From NCBI RefSeq assembly GCF_029871235.1, contig NZ_SSOM01000073.1, positions 248,001 through 312,000 of the forward strand: a stretch of DNA of 64,000 nucleotides, read 5' to 3'. This stretch comes from Pseudomonas sp. BN411 (lineage in GTDB: Bacteria; Pseudomonadota; Gammaproteobacteria; Pseudomonadales; Pseudomonadaceae). Numbering within the stretch: position 1 is the stretch's first letter; each line of letters begins with the position of its first letter. The position numbers and the translations under genes are program-made. Shown piece after piece: positions 46,064-55,390 of the stretch. The notes below the pieces were generated by a model that worked only from the letters and a program-made list of their open reading frames with translations, did not search any database and was not told where the DNA came from.

Positions 46064-47314
46064 TTAGTAGTCGATAGGGTCGCGCAGGATCGGGCAGGTC
46101 ATGCAGTGGCCGCCGCCACGGCCGCGACCCAGTTCGCTGGCGCTGATGGTGACCACTTCGACACCGGCCTTGCGCAGCAGGGTGTTGGTGTAGGTGTTGC
46201 GGTCGTAGCCGACCACCACACCGGGCTCCAGGCAGACCACGTTGTTGCCGTCGTCCCACTGCTCGCGCTCGGCCTCGAAGGCGTCGCCGCCGGTTTGCAC
46301 CACGCGCAGTTTCTTCAGATTGAGGGACTCGGCCACCACCGAGATGAAGTCCTTGTCTTCGCGGCGGATGTCGATGCCGTACGGGCGGCTTTCATCCGGG
46401 CGCAGGACGAAGGGCACGATTTCCTTGACCACTTCGGGGAAGACGGTGACCAGGTCGCGGTCGCAGAAGGTGAACACGGTGTCCAGGTGCATGGCGGCAC
46501 GGGACTTGGGCAGGCCGGCGACGACGATCTTCTGCGCCGCACCCTTGCTGAACAGCGCCTGGGCCAACTGGCCGATGGCCTGGCGGGAAGTCCGCTCGCC
46601 CATGCCGATCAGTACCACGCCGTTGCCGATAGGCATCACGTCGCCGCCCTCGAGGGTGGACGCCGCATGGTCCTTGTCAGGATCGCCGTACCAGACCTCG
46701 AACTCGGCCTCGGTGAAGGTCGGGTGGAACTTGTAGATGGCGGAGGTCAGCAGGGTTTCCTGGCGACGGGCCGGCCAGTACATCGGGTTGAGGGTCACGC
46801 CCCCATAAATCCAGCAGGTGGTGTCACGGGTGAACTGGGTGTTGGGTAGCGGCGGGAGGATGAAGCTGGAGTGGCCCAGATAGTCGCGATACATCTTGAT
46901 CGCGCTGACGCCTTCGCTTTCCGGCAGGTCGGAGCCGGCGACGCCGCCGATGAGGAATTCGGCGATCTTGCGCGGTTCGAGGCCTTCGATCCAGGAGCGC
47001 ACTTCATTGACCAGGCCAACGCCGACCTGGTCGTTGGTGAGCTTGCGATCAAGGATCCACTTCAGGGCTTCCTTGTTCTGCACGATGTCGGTGAGCAGGT
47101 TGTGCATTTCCAGCACATCGATACCGCGCTCACGCATCTTGGTGACGAAGTCGAAGTGGTCGCGCTTGGCCTGGTTAACCCAGATCACGTCATCGAACAG
47201 CAGCTCGTCGCAGTTGTTGGGGGTCAGGCGCATATGTGCGAGCCCCGGCGAGCAGACCATTACCTTATGAAGTTTGCCGGCTTCCGAATGAACGCCGAGT
47301 TTTACTTTGGACAT
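46064..47314 (-). CDS. arcA: Arginine deiminase ArcA
   Basis: Hydrolyses arginine to citrulline and ammonia. 416 aa. Visible active-site parts: [20 protein letters not shown] (Asp and substrate contacts, near 164-180), [11 protein letters not shown] (near 222), [12 protein letters not shown] (His near 277) and the nucleophile Cys in [13 protein letters not shown] near the C-terminus. Nearly full identity in motifs to P. aeruginosa ArcA. Lies 18 bases after arcD, so the two are tightly linked; the ribosome binding site is GGAGACC. Confidence 0.97.
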   Translation of the reverse strand: MSKVKLGVHSEAGKLHKVMVCSPGLAHMRLTPNNCDELLFDDVIWVNQAKRDHFDFVTKMRERGIDVLEMHNLLTDIVQNKEALKWILDRKLTNDQVGVGLVNEVRSWIEGLEPRKIAEFLIGGVAGSDLPESEGVSAIKMYRDYLGHSSFILPPLPNTQFTRDTTCWIYGGVTLNPMYWPARRQETLLTSAIYKFHPTFTEAEFEVWYGDPDKDHAASTLEGGDVMPIGNGVVLIGMGERTSRQAIGQLAQALFSKGAAQKIVVAGLPKSRAAMHLDTVFTFCDRDLVTVFPEVVKEIVPFVLRPDESRPYGIDIRREDKDFISVVAESLNLKKLRVVQTGGDAFEAEREQWDDGNNVVCLEPGVVVGYDRNTYTNTLLRKAGVEVVTISASELGRGRGGGHCMTCPILRDPIDY

Positions 47315-47332
47315 GGCAGGTCTCCTTACGGG

Positions 47333-48760
47333 TTACAGGGTCAGGAAGCCGTCGTAGAGGCCATAGGCCGCTACGAGCGCGCCGATTACCACGGCGGCGA
47401 AGATCAGCTTCTCGACATTGGTGAATACCGGTTGGCCAACTTCCCGTTTGGCCTTGGCGAAGAGAATCACGCCCGGGGCGTAGAGCAGGGCGGAGAGCAG
47501 CAGGTACTTCACGCCACCGGCGTACAGCAGCCAGACGGCGTAGACCAGGGCGATCAGGGCGATGACTAGGTCCTTGCTGCGGTCCTTGGCATCCTGCTCG
47601 TAGGTTTCACCGCGCAGGGGCAGCAGCACTGCGTAGGCGGCGGACCAGAGGTAGGGCACCAGGATCATGGAAGTCGCCAGGTAGATCAGCGACAGGTAGG
47701 TGCTCGCGCTGAACAGCGTGATGATCAGGAACACCTGCACCATGGCGTTGGTCAGCCACAGGGCGTTGGCCGGTACCTGGTTGGCGTTCTCCTTGCGGAT
47801 GAAGGCCGGCATGGTGTGGTCCTTGGCTGCGGCGAAGAGGATCTCGGCGCAGAGCAGAACCCAGGAGAGCAGGGCACCGACCAGGGAGATGACCAGGCCG
47901 ACGCTGATCAGCACCGCGCCCCAGTGGCCGACCACGTGCTCCAGCACCGCCGCCATGGACGGGTTCTGCAGCTTGGCCAGTTCCGGCTGGGTCATGATGC
48001 CGAGGGACAGTACGTTCACCAGCACCAGGATCAGCAGCACGATGACGAAGCCAAGGACGGTGGCCTTGCCGACGTCGCTGCGCTTCTCGGCGCGGGCGGA
48101 GAAGATGCTTGCGCCCTCGATGCCGATGAACACCCAGACGGTGACCAGCATCATGTTGCGCACCTGGTTCATCACACTGCCCAGCTCGACGTTCTTCGAA
48201 CCCCAGATGTCGGCGGTGAAGATGTCCAGCTTGAAGGCGAACAGGCAGATGAGGATGAACAGGACCAGCGGCACGACCTTGGCAACAGTGGTCACCATGT
48301 TGATGAAGGTCGCTTCCTTGATTCCGCGCAGGACCAGGAAGTGCACGCCCCAGAGGATGATGGAAGCACCGATGATGGCCGCCAGCGTGTTGCCTTCACC
48401 GAAGATCGGGAAGAAGTAACCCAGGGTGCTGAACAGCAGTACGAAGTAGCCGACGTTGCCCAGCCAGGCACTGATCCAGTAGCCCCAGGCCGAGGAGAAA
48501 CCCATGTAGTCGCCGAACCCGGCCTTGGCGTAGGCGTACACCCCGCCGTCGAGGTTCGGCTTGCGATTGGCCAGGGTCTGGAAGACGAACGCCAGGGTGA
48601 GCATGCCCACCGCGGTGATACCCCAGCCGATAAGAATGGCGCCCACATCGGCACTGGCCGCCATGTTCTGTGGCAGCGAGAAAATGCCCCCGCCCACCAT
48701 CGAGCCGACTACGAGTGCAACTAACGCACCAAGTCGAAGTTTGTCGGAAGATTCTGACAT
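47333..48760 (-). CDS. arcD: Arginine/ornithine antiporter ArcD
   Basis: Inner-membrane APC-family exchanger of 475 aa with about 12-13 helices, taking up arginine in exchange for ornithine. The first helix has GSMVGGGIFSLPQNMA, the APC substrate-binding glycine motif. The ATG at 48760, 7 bases after GGAGGTG, gives MSESSDKLRLGALVAL; a longer frame upstream runs into the promoter and is not used. First gene of arcDABC, behind an ANR box. Confidence 0.95.
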   Translation of the reverse strand: MSESSDKLRLGALVALVVGSMVGGGIFSLPQNMAASADVGAILIGWGITAVGMLTLAFVFQTLANRKPNLDGGVYAYAKAGFGDYMGFSSAWGYWISAWLGNVGYFVLLFSTLGYFFPIFGEGNTLAAIIGASIILWGVHFLVLRGIKEATFINMVTTVAKVVPLVLFILICLFAFKLDIFTADIWGSKNVELGSVMNQVRNMMLVTVWVFIGIEGASIFSARAEKRSDVGKATVLGFVIVLLILVLVNVLSLGIMTQPELAKLQNPSMAAVLEHVVGHWGAVLISVGLVISLVGALLSWVLLCAEILFAAAKDHTMPAFIRKENANQVPANALWLTNAMVQVFLIITLFSASTYLSLIYLATSMILVPYLWSAAYAVLLPLRGETYEQDAKDRSKDLVIALIALVYAVWLLYAGGVKYLLLSALLYAPGVILFAKAKREVGQPVFTNVEKLIFAAVVIGALVAAYGLYDGFLTL

Positions 48761-49124
48761 TGTGCACCTCCATCCGGAGTAGGAACTGTGCTTATTGAGC
48801 GCTTGGTCTTGTGACTGCGTTCTGATCCAGATCAATAGCTAGCTAATGAGTCATTCGGACAATTTCCTTACTGTCGAAGAGGGAGGGATTACTGCAGATC
48901 GCCGCCCGAAGCGAGCAAGATAGAAGGGTTCGGCAAGCCATCCGGGCTGCGCCTAATACAAACTAGTCGGTTTTTCCGGGCCTTCAAGTTGCAGCTTCGT
49001 CGCTTCACTTCCTAGGGCTTATCACCATATTCCCTGTAGGAAATTACAGATGGATGTCGCTTCCTTTAGCGATAAATGAGGAGTTTTTAAGTAGGAAAAG
49101 TCTTAAGAAAGGGTAGGAAATATC
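48761..49124. other. Divergent intergenic region between arcD and the small gene at 49125
   Basis: Holds the arc promoter with the ANR box. The rest, from about 48850 to 49124, is AT-richer than average. CTGTA-N6-TACAG (49033-49050 area) is a weak palindrome. ArgR sites are expected by analogy with P. aeruginosa, but I could not identify one with confidence. Confidence 0.5.
48822..48835 (-). promoter_or_regulatory. ANR box of the arcDABC promoter
   Basis: Minus-strand TTGATCTGGATCAG fits the ANR/FNR consensus TTGAT-N4-ATCAA in 9 of 10 positions. Its centre at about 48828.5 predicts a start near 48787 if spaced at -41.5; an AATAAG-type -10 lies at the right place. ANR induces the arc operon when oxygen is low in P. 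aeruginosa. Confidence 0.85.
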
Positions 49125-49487
49125 ATGTTCAAGCCAGGGCAAATTGCTATCAATCGACCACCGTCGGGGCGAAGTCCGGGGTATGAACTGGCACTCGACT
49201 ATGAAATTGAAAAGCGCGAACAGGGCCAGTACGTGAACTTCGAACTGCACGGGCAAATCGCTGGAAAACCAGTGCACGAACGCTTTTCTCTTCACCGTGA
49301 CGTGGCCTACAACTTTCTCCACAGTGCCGGCCTGCGCTTGCGGAAATACGGTGTCATGCAGGGGCTGGCGCGCACGCCCGAGCTGCACGTCGATTTCGAG
49401 AAGGCCTATGCCGACCTGCGGCAGAGGCTGGGCATTGCACCCGGCCATCCGGTCGATCTGGACCGCTTCCTCCAGGAACGCCCCTAG
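49125..49487 (+). CDS. Small hypothetical protein (DUF5064-like)
   Basis: 120 aa, start MFKPGQIAINRPPSGRSPGYELALDYEIE, AGGAAAT before the ATG. No signal peptide, membrane helix or catalytic motif. The beta-rich N-terminal half and the HRDVAYNFLHSAGLRLRKYGV segment recall the Pseudomonas-restricted DUF5064 family, from memory only. It stands alone between arcD and the sigma-54 unit, in the place where P. aeruginosa has dctM-dctQ-dctP. Function unknown. Confidence 0.75.
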   Translation: MFKPGQIAINRPPSGRSPGYELALDYEIEKREQGQYVNFELHGQIAGKPVHERFSLHRDVAYNFLHSAGLRLRKYGVMQGLARTPELHVDFEKAYADLRQRLGIAPGHPVDLDRFLQERP

Positions 49488-49548
49488 GCGGAACAGGCGC
49501 TGACGACCCACGCTCCGGACCCGCCAACAAGCGGGGAAGCAGGCAAGA

Positions 49549-49573
49549 AAAAGCCCGGCGCTTGGCCGGGCTT
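49549..49573 (-). terminator. Terminator of the sigma-54 small transcript
   Basis: Minus-strand GCCCGGC-CAAGC-GCCGGGC followed by TTTTTCTT, starting 3 bases after the stop of the 35-codon frame. In the other direction the same stem, with a weaker tail, can end the transcript of the gene at 49125. Confidence 0.9.
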
Positions 49574-49576
49574 CGG

Positions 49577-49684
49577 TCACCCGGCGGGTAGCTGGGTGGT
49601 GCCTCCGGGGCTGGGCCCGATGGCGATCATGGGAAGACCCCTTGGCCGGCTTGTGGCCCGCCTGGGGAGAGGCGTGGCGCTCAC
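49577..49684 (-). CDS. Small reading frame behind a sigma-54 promoter
   Basis: 35 codons with a GTG start, preceded by a perfect AGGAGG at an 8-base distance (49693-49698). The peptide is basic and Pro/Arg-rich in its first half (MSATPLPRRATSRPRG) and Gly/Pro/Thr-rich after that; an internal ATG (codon 19) could start a 17-residue product. Upstream there is a 5' hairpin CCCTGC-TTCGT-GCAGGG (49701-49717), then the sigma-54 promoter; a terminator follows 3 bases after the stop. I recognise no family. The transcript could also act as a small RNA. It lies directly behind dctD, the gene for a sigma-54 activator. Confidence 0.55.
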   Translation of the reverse strand: MSATPLPRRATSRPRGLPMIAIGPSPGGTTQLPAG

Positions 49685-49732
49685 GAGCCTTGCCTCCTGA
49701 CCCTGCACGAAGCAGGGATTGACGCTAATAGG

Positions 49733-49747
49733 GCAAGCCTTGTGCCA
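49733..49747 (-). promoter_or_regulatory. Sigma-54 (RpoN) promoter
   Basis: Minus-strand TGGCAC-AAGGC-TTGC matches the -24/-12 consensus TGGCAC-N5-TTGC in every fixed position. Predicted start near 49721. GCGGT-GAA-ACCGC (49750-49762) lies just upstream. Reads away from dctD into the 35-codon unit. Confidence 0.88.
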
Positions 49748-49817
49748 CTGCGGTGAAACCGCTCTGGCCCGGGCGTTCCCATATTTTCCGTTGCCTTGCT
49801 GAGCGGATTCTTGCCGA

Positions 49818-51191
49818 TCACTCCTGCTCATCTGCGGGATTTCCGCCACTGAAGCTGAGGTTGTGTTTGCGCAGCTTGTCCGAGAGTGTCTTGCGTGGCA
49901 GGCCGAGCGCTTCAGCCACGCTGCGCAGCGAGCTGTGGGGGCGGGTCAATTCGGCGGCAATCAGCGCGCGCTCGAAGGCTTCCACGTGCTCGCTGAGGCC
50001 GCCCTCCACCTTCGGCAGGTCCAACGGTGTGTTGTCCAGGGCCAGATCCAGGCCCAGGGCGAAGCGTTCGGCAGCGTTCTGCAGTTCGCGGACATTGCCT
50101 GGCCAGCCATGGGTCAGCAGCAGGGCGCGCTGGCTGCTGTCGAGGCTGCGCGGTGCCATGCCGTGCCGGCTGCTGGCCGCGTCGGTGAAATGCTGGAACA
50201 GCGTCAACGCGTCTTCACCGCGCTCGCGCAGCGGCGGAATGCGCAGGCTGGCGACGTTCAGACGGTAATAGAGGTCGGCGCGGAAACGGCCCTGGTCGGC
50301 GGCGTGGCGCAGGTCTTCCTTGGTGGCGGCGATCACGCGGATATCCAGGGGGATCAGCTGGTTGGCGCCGAGCCGTTCCACCACGCGCTCCTGCAACAAG
50401 CGCAGCAATTTGACCTGTACGTCCAGGCTCATGCTCTCGATTTCGTCGAGGAACACGGTGCCGCCATTGGCGAACTCGAACTTGCCGATGCGGCGCTTCT
50501 GCGCGCCGGTGAAGGCACCCTGCTCGTGGCCGAACAGCTCGCTCTCCACCACCGATTCGGCCAGGGCGCCCGCATTGATGGCGACGAAGGGACCGTCACG
50601 GCGTGCCGACAGGTCGTGCAGAGCGCGCGCTACCACCTCCTTGCCGGCCCCGGTTTCACCGAGGATGAGTACGTCGGCATTGGTGGCGGCCAGGGCGCCG
50701 ATCTGCCCGCGCAGGCGCTGCATGGCAGGCGACTGGCCTACCAGGCGCCCACTGAGTTGTTGGCGGTCGGACAGGGCGAGGCGCAGGCTGCGATTCTCCA
50801 GCACCAGGCGGCGCAGATCGAGCGCGCGACGCACGCTGTCCAGCAACTGGTCGCTGGGAAAGGGCTTTTCCAGGAAGTCGTAGGCGCCGGCGCGCATGGC
50901 CTGCACGGCCAGTGGCACGTCGCCGTGGCCGGTGATCAGCAGCACCGGCAGGTCAGGGTCGCGCTCGCGCAGCTGGCGCAGCAGCTCCAGGCCGTCGATT
51001 CCGGGCATGCGAATGTCGGTGACCACTACGCCCGGCCAGTCTTTTTCAATCTTCTCGGCCACGCCTTGGGCGTCCCCCAGGGCCAGCACCTTGAGGCCGG
51101 CCAGGTCGAGGGTCTGGCTAAGGGCCTGGCGCAGGTGCGGATCGTCGTCGATCAGCAACACCTGGGTACGGGCATCAAGGGCGTTGGTCAT
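49818..51191 (-). CDS. dctD: C4-dicarboxylate response regulator DctD
   Basis: NtrC-family sigma-54 activator of 457 aa. Receiver domain with LLIDDDPHLR and the phospho-Asp in VVVTDIRMPG; AAA+ domain with Walker A GETGAGKE (near 175), GAFTGA loop (near 228) and Walker B GTVFLDEIE; C-terminal Fis-type helix-turn-helix (LRSVAEALGLPRKTLSDKLRKHNL). With DctB it controls C4-dicarboxylate uptake (dctA, and dctPQM in P. aeruginosa). Start overlaps the dctB stop by 4 bases. No dicarboxylate transporter gene follows here. Confidence 0.93.
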   Translation of the reverse strand: MTNALDARTQVLLIDDDPHLRQALSQTLDLAGLKVLALGDAQGVAEKIEKDWPGVVVTDIRMPGIDGLELLRQLRERDPDLPVLLITGHGDVPLAVQAMRAGAYDFLEKPFPSDQLLDSVRRALDLRRLVLENRSLRLALSDRQQLSGRLVGQSPAMQRLRGQIGALAATNADVLILGETGAGKEVVARALHDLSARRDGPFVAINAGALAESVVESELFGHEQGAFTGAQKRRIGKFEFANGGTVFLDEIESMSLDVQVKLLRLLQERVVERLGANQLIPLDIRVIAATKEDLRHAADQGRFRADLYYRLNVASLRIPPLRERGEDALTLFQHFTDAASSRHGMAPRSLDSSQRALLLTHGWPGNVRELQNAAERFALGLDLALDNTPLDLPKVEGGLSEHVEAFERALIAAELTRPHSSLRSVAEALGLPRKTLSDKLRKHNLSFSGGNPADEQE

Positions 51192-52999
51192 GCAGAGAGG
51201 TCCTCGGGAGGCTGTGGGATGACGCCGGGGGCAGCATTGCGCAGGCGGAGGGTGAGCAGCGCGCCGCCCTCGGGGTGGTTGGCGAGCAGCAGCTCGCCAC
51301 CGAGGGCGCGCATCAGGCTATCGCAGATGGCCAGGCCCAGGCCAAGGCCTTGGGCGCTGGTCTTGGTGGTGAAGAAGGGCTCGCGGGCATGGCGCAAGGC
51401 ATCTTCGGAGAAGCCGGGGCCGTTGTCGCGCAGGTGCAGGTCGACGCCGTCTGCGGTGGTTTCGGCACTCAGCCAGATGCGGCGTGGCTGGGGCTTTTCC
51501 TTCAGGGCATCGAGGGCGTTGGCGAGCAGGTTGCCGAGCACCTGGCGCAGGCGGGTTTCACCGGCCTGGACCCAGAGCGGCGCGTCCGGCAGGTCGCGGA
51601 TCAGTTCGACGTCCATGGCCCGCCGGCGCTGGGCCACCAGGGCCAGGGCGTCATCCAGGGCCGGCTGCAGGGCGACGCTTTCCGGTGCGTGGCGGTCGCG
51701 GCGGGCGAAGGCGCGCAGGTGGGCGATGATCGAGGCCATGCGGCTCGTCAGCTCGCTGATCTGGCGCAGGTTGCCGCGGGCGTCGTCGAAGCGCTCGTGG
51801 TCCAGCAGCACGCCGGCGTTGTCGGCATAGCTGCGGATCGCCGCCAGGGGCTGGTTCAGCTCGTGGCTGATGCTTGCGGACATGGTGCCCAGGGCAGAGA
51901 GCTTGCTGGCCTGGACCAGTTCGTCCTGGGCGCGTACGAGCTCCTGCTGGGCCTGCTCGCGTTCCAGCACTTCGTCCTTCAGCAGGCTGTTCAGGGACTC
52001 GAGGTCCTGGGTGCGTTCCAGTACGCGCATTTCCAGTTCGCGACGGGCGCGGGCGTCGAGGGCGATGCGGTCGAGATAGTGACGGCGGCGCTGCATCATC
52101 AAGCCGAGCAGCAGCAACAGAGTCAGCAGGGTGGCGCCGCCGATGGCGACGGTGGTGGTCACCTGGCGGTCCACCAACTGGCGGGGCGCGAGAATGCTGG
52201 CGGTCAGGCCCGTTTCACTGAGTTCGCGGCTCTGGATCATCCAGTCGTTCTGGTCGAGGGTGAGCGGCGACGGCGATTGCGTCGGATAGGGCTGGTTGGC
52301 GGCGATGGCGGCACGCTCGGCATTGTCCAGCTGCCGGGTGGCGTGGAAGCGCCAATCGCTGCGCGAGGAGATGATCACCACGCCATTGGCGTCGGTCACC
52401 ATGAGCTGTTCCGGGGTCTTGCCCCAGAGCGTCTCGGCGTCGTCAAGGTCCACCTTCACCACCAGGATGCCGACGATCTGCCCCTCGTCCCTCACCGGAC
52501 TTGCGAAGAAGTAACCGCGCTTGCGCGAGGTGGTGCCCAGGCCGAAGAAGCGCCCCTGCTTGCCGGACAGAGCCTCGCGGAAGTACGGACGGAAGGTGAA
52601 GTTGCGGCCGACGAAGCTGTCGGGCTGGTCCCAGTTCGACGATGTCAGGGTGAGGCCGGCGGGGCTCATCAGATAGATCACGTCGGCCCCGGTGTTCTTG
52701 CGGACTTCCGCCAGTACGCGATTGGCCTCGGCCTGCAGGGCCGTGCTGTCGGGAGAGGCCAGCAGCTCACGCAGTGGTGGCAGGTTGGCGAGGATGGGTG
52801 GCAGCACCTCGTAACGGTGCAGGGTGCCCAGCAGGTTGGCGACGTAGAGGTCGAGGGTCTGGCGGTTCTGCTCGGCCAGGGACTCGCTGTAGTAGCGCTC
52901 GCTGAAGTGGTGCAGCGGCCAGAGTAGCGGCGCCAGCAACAGCGCCAGCAGCACCAGGCTGCGCCAGCGTGGGCGGTGGGGAGTGGGGATGGCTGTCAT
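51188..52999 (-). CDS. dctB: C4-dicarboxylate sensor kinase DctB
   Basis: Inner-membrane histidine kinase of 603 aa. First helix at about 14-33, a periplasmic double-Cache sensor domain to about 295 (with FVGRNFTFRPYFREALSG and GLGTTSRKRGYFFASPV), a second helix near 297-320, a coiled coil (LKDEVLEREQAQQELVRAQDEL), the phospho-acceptor SISHELNQPLAAIRSY and an ATPase domain (LGNLLANALDAL, LRDNGPGF, GLGLGLAICDSL). The ATG at 52999 is used; the longer frame has no support. First gene of a dctB-dctD pair. Confidence 0.93.
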   Translation of the reverse strand: MTAIPTPHRPRWRSLVLLALLLAPLLWPLHHFSERYYSESLAEQNRQTLDLYVANLLGTLHRYEVLPPILANLPPLRELLASPDSTALQAEANRVLAEVRKNTGADVIYLMSPAGLTLTSSNWDQPDSFVGRNFTFRPYFREALSGKQGRFFGLGTTSRKRGYFFASPVRDEGQIVGILVVKVDLDDAETLWGKTPEQLMVTDANGVVIISSRSDWRFHATRQLDNAERAAIAANQPYPTQSPSPLTLDQNDWMIQSRELSETGLTASILAPRQLVDRQVTTTVAIGGATLLTLLLLLGLMMQRRRHYLDRIALDARARRELEMRVLERTQDLESLNSLLKDEVLEREQAQQELVRAQDELVQASKLSALGTMSASISHELNQPLAAIRSYADNAGVLLDHERFDDARGNLRQISELTSRMASIIAHLRAFARRDRHAPESVALQPALDDALALVAQRRRAMDVELIRDLPDAPLWVQAGETRLRQVLGNLLANALDALKEKPQPRRIWLSAETTADGVDLHLRDNGPGFSEDALRHAREPFFTTKTSAQGLGLGLAICDSLMRALGGELLLANHPEGGALLTLRLRNAAPGVIPQPPEDLSA

Positions 53000-53074
53000 G
53001 CGATCACTGTGCGCCGGTCGATGAGGCGCATTATGGCATCGCCCCCGAACTCGGTGGCAGGAATGGCGGCGGGG

Positions 53075-53104
53075 CGGGAGGAGGGGCGCGATGCCCGCTC
53101 CTCC
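53075..53104. terminator. GC-rich hairpin downstream of rmlD
   Basis: GGAGGAG(G)GGGC and GCCCG/CTCCTCC pair around GCGAT with one bulge; there is no U run. Probably the 3' end of the rml transcript, before dctB. Confidence 0.4.
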
Positions 53105-53112
53105 GCAGGGGC

Positions 53113-53979
53113 TTAGCGCGGTTGCCGGAGGCACTCCGCCAGGGCGCTGCGCCAGTCAGTCGGGCTGACCTGCCAGTCCTGCGCCAGCTTGCGACCGTCC
53201 AGGCGGGAGTTCAGCGGGCGCTTGGCCGGCGTCGGGTATTCGCTGGACGGAATGGGCACCAGACGCGCGCACGGCTTGCCGGCGGCTTTCAGCTGCTCGC
53301 CGATGGCGCTGGCAAAGCCGAACCAGGACGTTTCGCCCTGATTGGTCAGGTGATAGACCCCCCAGCGGCGCTTGCCTGCCTGCCACTGCTCGATGAGTTC
53401 GAGCGTGGCCTGCGCGATGCTGCCGGCCCAGGTCGGCGCGCCAATCTGGTCATCCACCACGCGCAGCTCCTCGCGCTCCTGCAGCAGGCGCTGCATGGTG
53501 AGCAGGAAGTTGCGTCCGTGCAGGGAATAGACCCAGCTGGTCCGAAGGATCAGGTACTGCCCGCCGACGGCCTGGATCGCCTGTTCGCCGGCGAGCTTGC
53601 TGCTGCCGTAGACGCCCAGAGGATTGGTCGGGTCGTCCTCGCTGTAGGCGCTGGCCTTGGCGCCGTCATAGACGTAGTCGGTGGAGTAGTGGATCAGCGG
53701 AATGCCGAGAGCCGCCGCTTCCTCGGCGAGCACGCCAGGAGCCGTTGCGTTGATGGCGAAGGCCGCGTCCTGGTCATTCTCGGCCTGGTCCACCGCTGTA
53801 TAGGCGGCGGCGTTGATCAGCAGGTCGGGAGACAGGGCGCGCACTTGCTGGCGAATCCGATCAGGGTCGGCCAGATCGAGCTGATCACGACCCAGGGCGA
53901 TCACGTCCGCCTTGCCAGCAAGGGCGAGCTGAAGCTCCCGCGCTACTTGGCCGCTATTGCCGGTGATGAGGATCTTCAT
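53113..53979 (-). CDS. rmlD: dTDP-4-dehydrorhamnose reductase RmlD
   Basis: 288-aa short-chain-type reductase making dTDP-L-rhamnose in the last step. NADPH motif ITGNSGQVAREL at the start, YSTDYVYDG, and the Tyr-Lys pair in YGSSKLAGE. Fourth gene of the operon here; its ATG overlaps the rmlC stop by 4 bases. dTDP-rhamnose feeds LPS core, O-antigen and rhamnolipid synthesis in Pseudomonas. Confidence 0.95.
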   Translation of the reverse strand: MKILITGNSGQVARELQLALAGKADVIALGRDQLDLADPDRIRQQVRALSPDLLINAAAYTAVDQAENDQDAAFAINATAPGVLAEEAAALGIPLIHYSTDYVYDGAKASAYSEDDPTNPLGVYGSSKLAGEQAIQAVGGQYLILRTSWVYSLHGRNFLLTMQRLLQEREELRVVDDQIGAPTWAGSIAQATLELIEQWQAGKRRWGVYHLTNQGETSWFGFASAIGEQLKAAGKPCARLVPIPSSEYPTPAKRPLNSRLDGRKLAQDWQVSPTDWRSALAECLRQPR

Positions 53980-54521
53980 GCGAACAGGTCTGCGTCTTTG
54001 AAGTTGACGCCGGCCTTGTCCTTGGCAGAAAGCTGCGGCGCCTCGGCCAGCGGCCAGTCGATGGCGAGATCAGGATCATCCCAACGAATGCAACGCTCGT
54101 GCTCGGGGGCGTAGTAGTCGGTGGTCTTGTAGAGGAACTCGGCGTATTCGCTCAGCACCAGGAAGCCGTGGGCGAAGCCTTCCGGTACCCACAGTTGGCG
54201 TTTGTTTTCGGCCGAGAGAATGATGCCGGCCCAATTGCCGAACGTGGCCGAGCTGCGGCGCAAGTCCACCACGACATCGAAGACTTCACCCTGGGTGACG
54301 CGTACCAGTTTGCCTTGGGGTTGCCGTACCTGATAGTGCAGGCCACGCAGGACGCCGCGCTGGGAGCGCGAGTGGTTGTCTTGTACGAAATCGCGGTGCA
54401 CGCCAGTTGCCTCGGCAAAGGTGCGGGCGTTGAAGCTTTCGAAGAAGAAACCGCGCTCGTCGCCGAAGACCTTGGGCTCCAGTACCAGAACATCGGTCAA
54501 TTGAGTCTCAACGATTTTCAC
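53976..54521 (-). CDS. rmlC: dTDP-4-dehydrorhamnose 3,5-epimerase RmlC
   Basis: 181-aa cupin epimerase. Catalytic His and substrate residues in [18 protein letters not shown] (near residue 45-63), then [18 protein letters not shown] and the Tyr region FLYKTTDYY. Third in the operon; overlaps rmlA and rmlD by 4 bases on each side. Confidence 0.96.
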   Translation of the reverse strand: MKIVETQLTDVLVLEPKVFGDERGFFFESFNARTFAEATGVHRDFVQDNHSRSQRGVLRGLHYQVRQPQGKLVRVTQGEVFDVVVDLRRSSATFGNWAGIILSAENKRQLWVPEGFAHGFLVLSEYAEFLYKTTDYYAPEHERCIRWDDPDLAIDWPLAEAPQLSAKDKAGVNFKDADLFA

Positions 54522-55390
54522 TCATGCTCCCCAGCCAGTTTGAGCAGGTACTGTCCGTAACCAGTCTTTCCGAAGGCGTTCGCTCGCTCAAGCAGCTTGG
54601 CTTTGGTGATCCAGCCGTTCTGGAAGGCGATTTCTTCCAGACAGGCAACCTTCAAACCCTGGCGATGCTCGATGGTCTGCACGTACTGGGAGGCTTCCAG
54701 CAGGCTGTCGTGAGTGCCAGTGTCCAGCCAGGCGAAACCGCGACCAAAGCGTTCGACCCGCAGGTCGCCACGCTGCAGGTAGGCGTTGTTGACGTCGGTG
54801 ATCTCCAGCTCGCCGCGTGCAGATGGCTTCACTGCCTTGGCGATGCTGATCACGTCGTTGTCATAGAAGTAAAGACCAGTTACTGCGTAGCTGGACTTGG
54901 GCTTGGCCGGCTTTTCCTCGATGGAAACCGCCCGGCCCTGGTCGTCGAACTCCACCACGCCGAAGCGTTCGGGGTCCTTCACCCAATAGCCGAAAACGGT
55001 GGCGCCACTTGGCAACTGGGCAGCGCGTTTGAGCTTCTCGGTGAAATGCTGGCCATGGAATATGTTGTCGCCCAGGATCAGGCAAACGGAGTCGGTGCCG
55101 ATGAAGTCCTCACCAATCAGGAAAGCCTGGGCCAGTCCATCTGGGGAGGGCTGCACTGCATAGCTGAACTGAACGCCGAACTGGGTGCCGTCACCCAGCA
55201 GATTGCGGTACTGGGGCAGATCCTGGGGGGTGGAAATGATCAGGATCTCGCGAATGCCGGCGAGCATCAGCACCGAGATCGGGTAATAGATCATCGGTTT
55301 GTCGTAGATCGGCAGCAGCTGCTTGGACACGCCCAGGGTGATGGGGTGGAGGCGGGTGCCGGAACCGCCGGCGAGAATGATTCCCTTCAT
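54518..55390 (-). CDS. rmlA: Glucose-1-phosphate thymidylyltransferase RmlA
   Basis: 290-aa nucleotidyltransferase, first enzyme of the pathway, feedback-inhibited by dTDP-rhamnose. Signature [15 protein letters not shown] at the start, [20 protein letters not shown] with the metal-binding Asp near 110, and EKPAKPKS. Second in the operon, overlapping rmlB and rmlC by 4 bases each. Confidence 0.97.
   Translation of the reverse strand: MKGIILAGGSGTRLHPITLGVSKQLLPIYDKPMIYYPISVLMLAGIREILIISTPQDLPQYRNLLGDGTQFGVQFSYAVQPSPDGLAQAFLIGEDFIGTDSVCLILGDNIFHGQHFTEKLKRAAQLPSGATVFGYWVKDPERFGVVEFDDQGRAVSIEEKPAKPKSSYAVTGLYFYDNDVISIAKAVKPSARGELEITDVNNAYLQRGDLRVERFGRGFAWLDTGTHDSLLEASQYVQTIEHRQGLKVACLEEIAFQNGWITKAKLLERANAFGKTGYGQYLLKLAGEHE

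Noticed and set aside
49685..49849. Upstream extension of the 35-codon frame to a 90-codon frame
   Set aside because: It would run through the sigma-54 promoter and into the dctD 3' end; the AGGAGG-GTG start fits the transcript.
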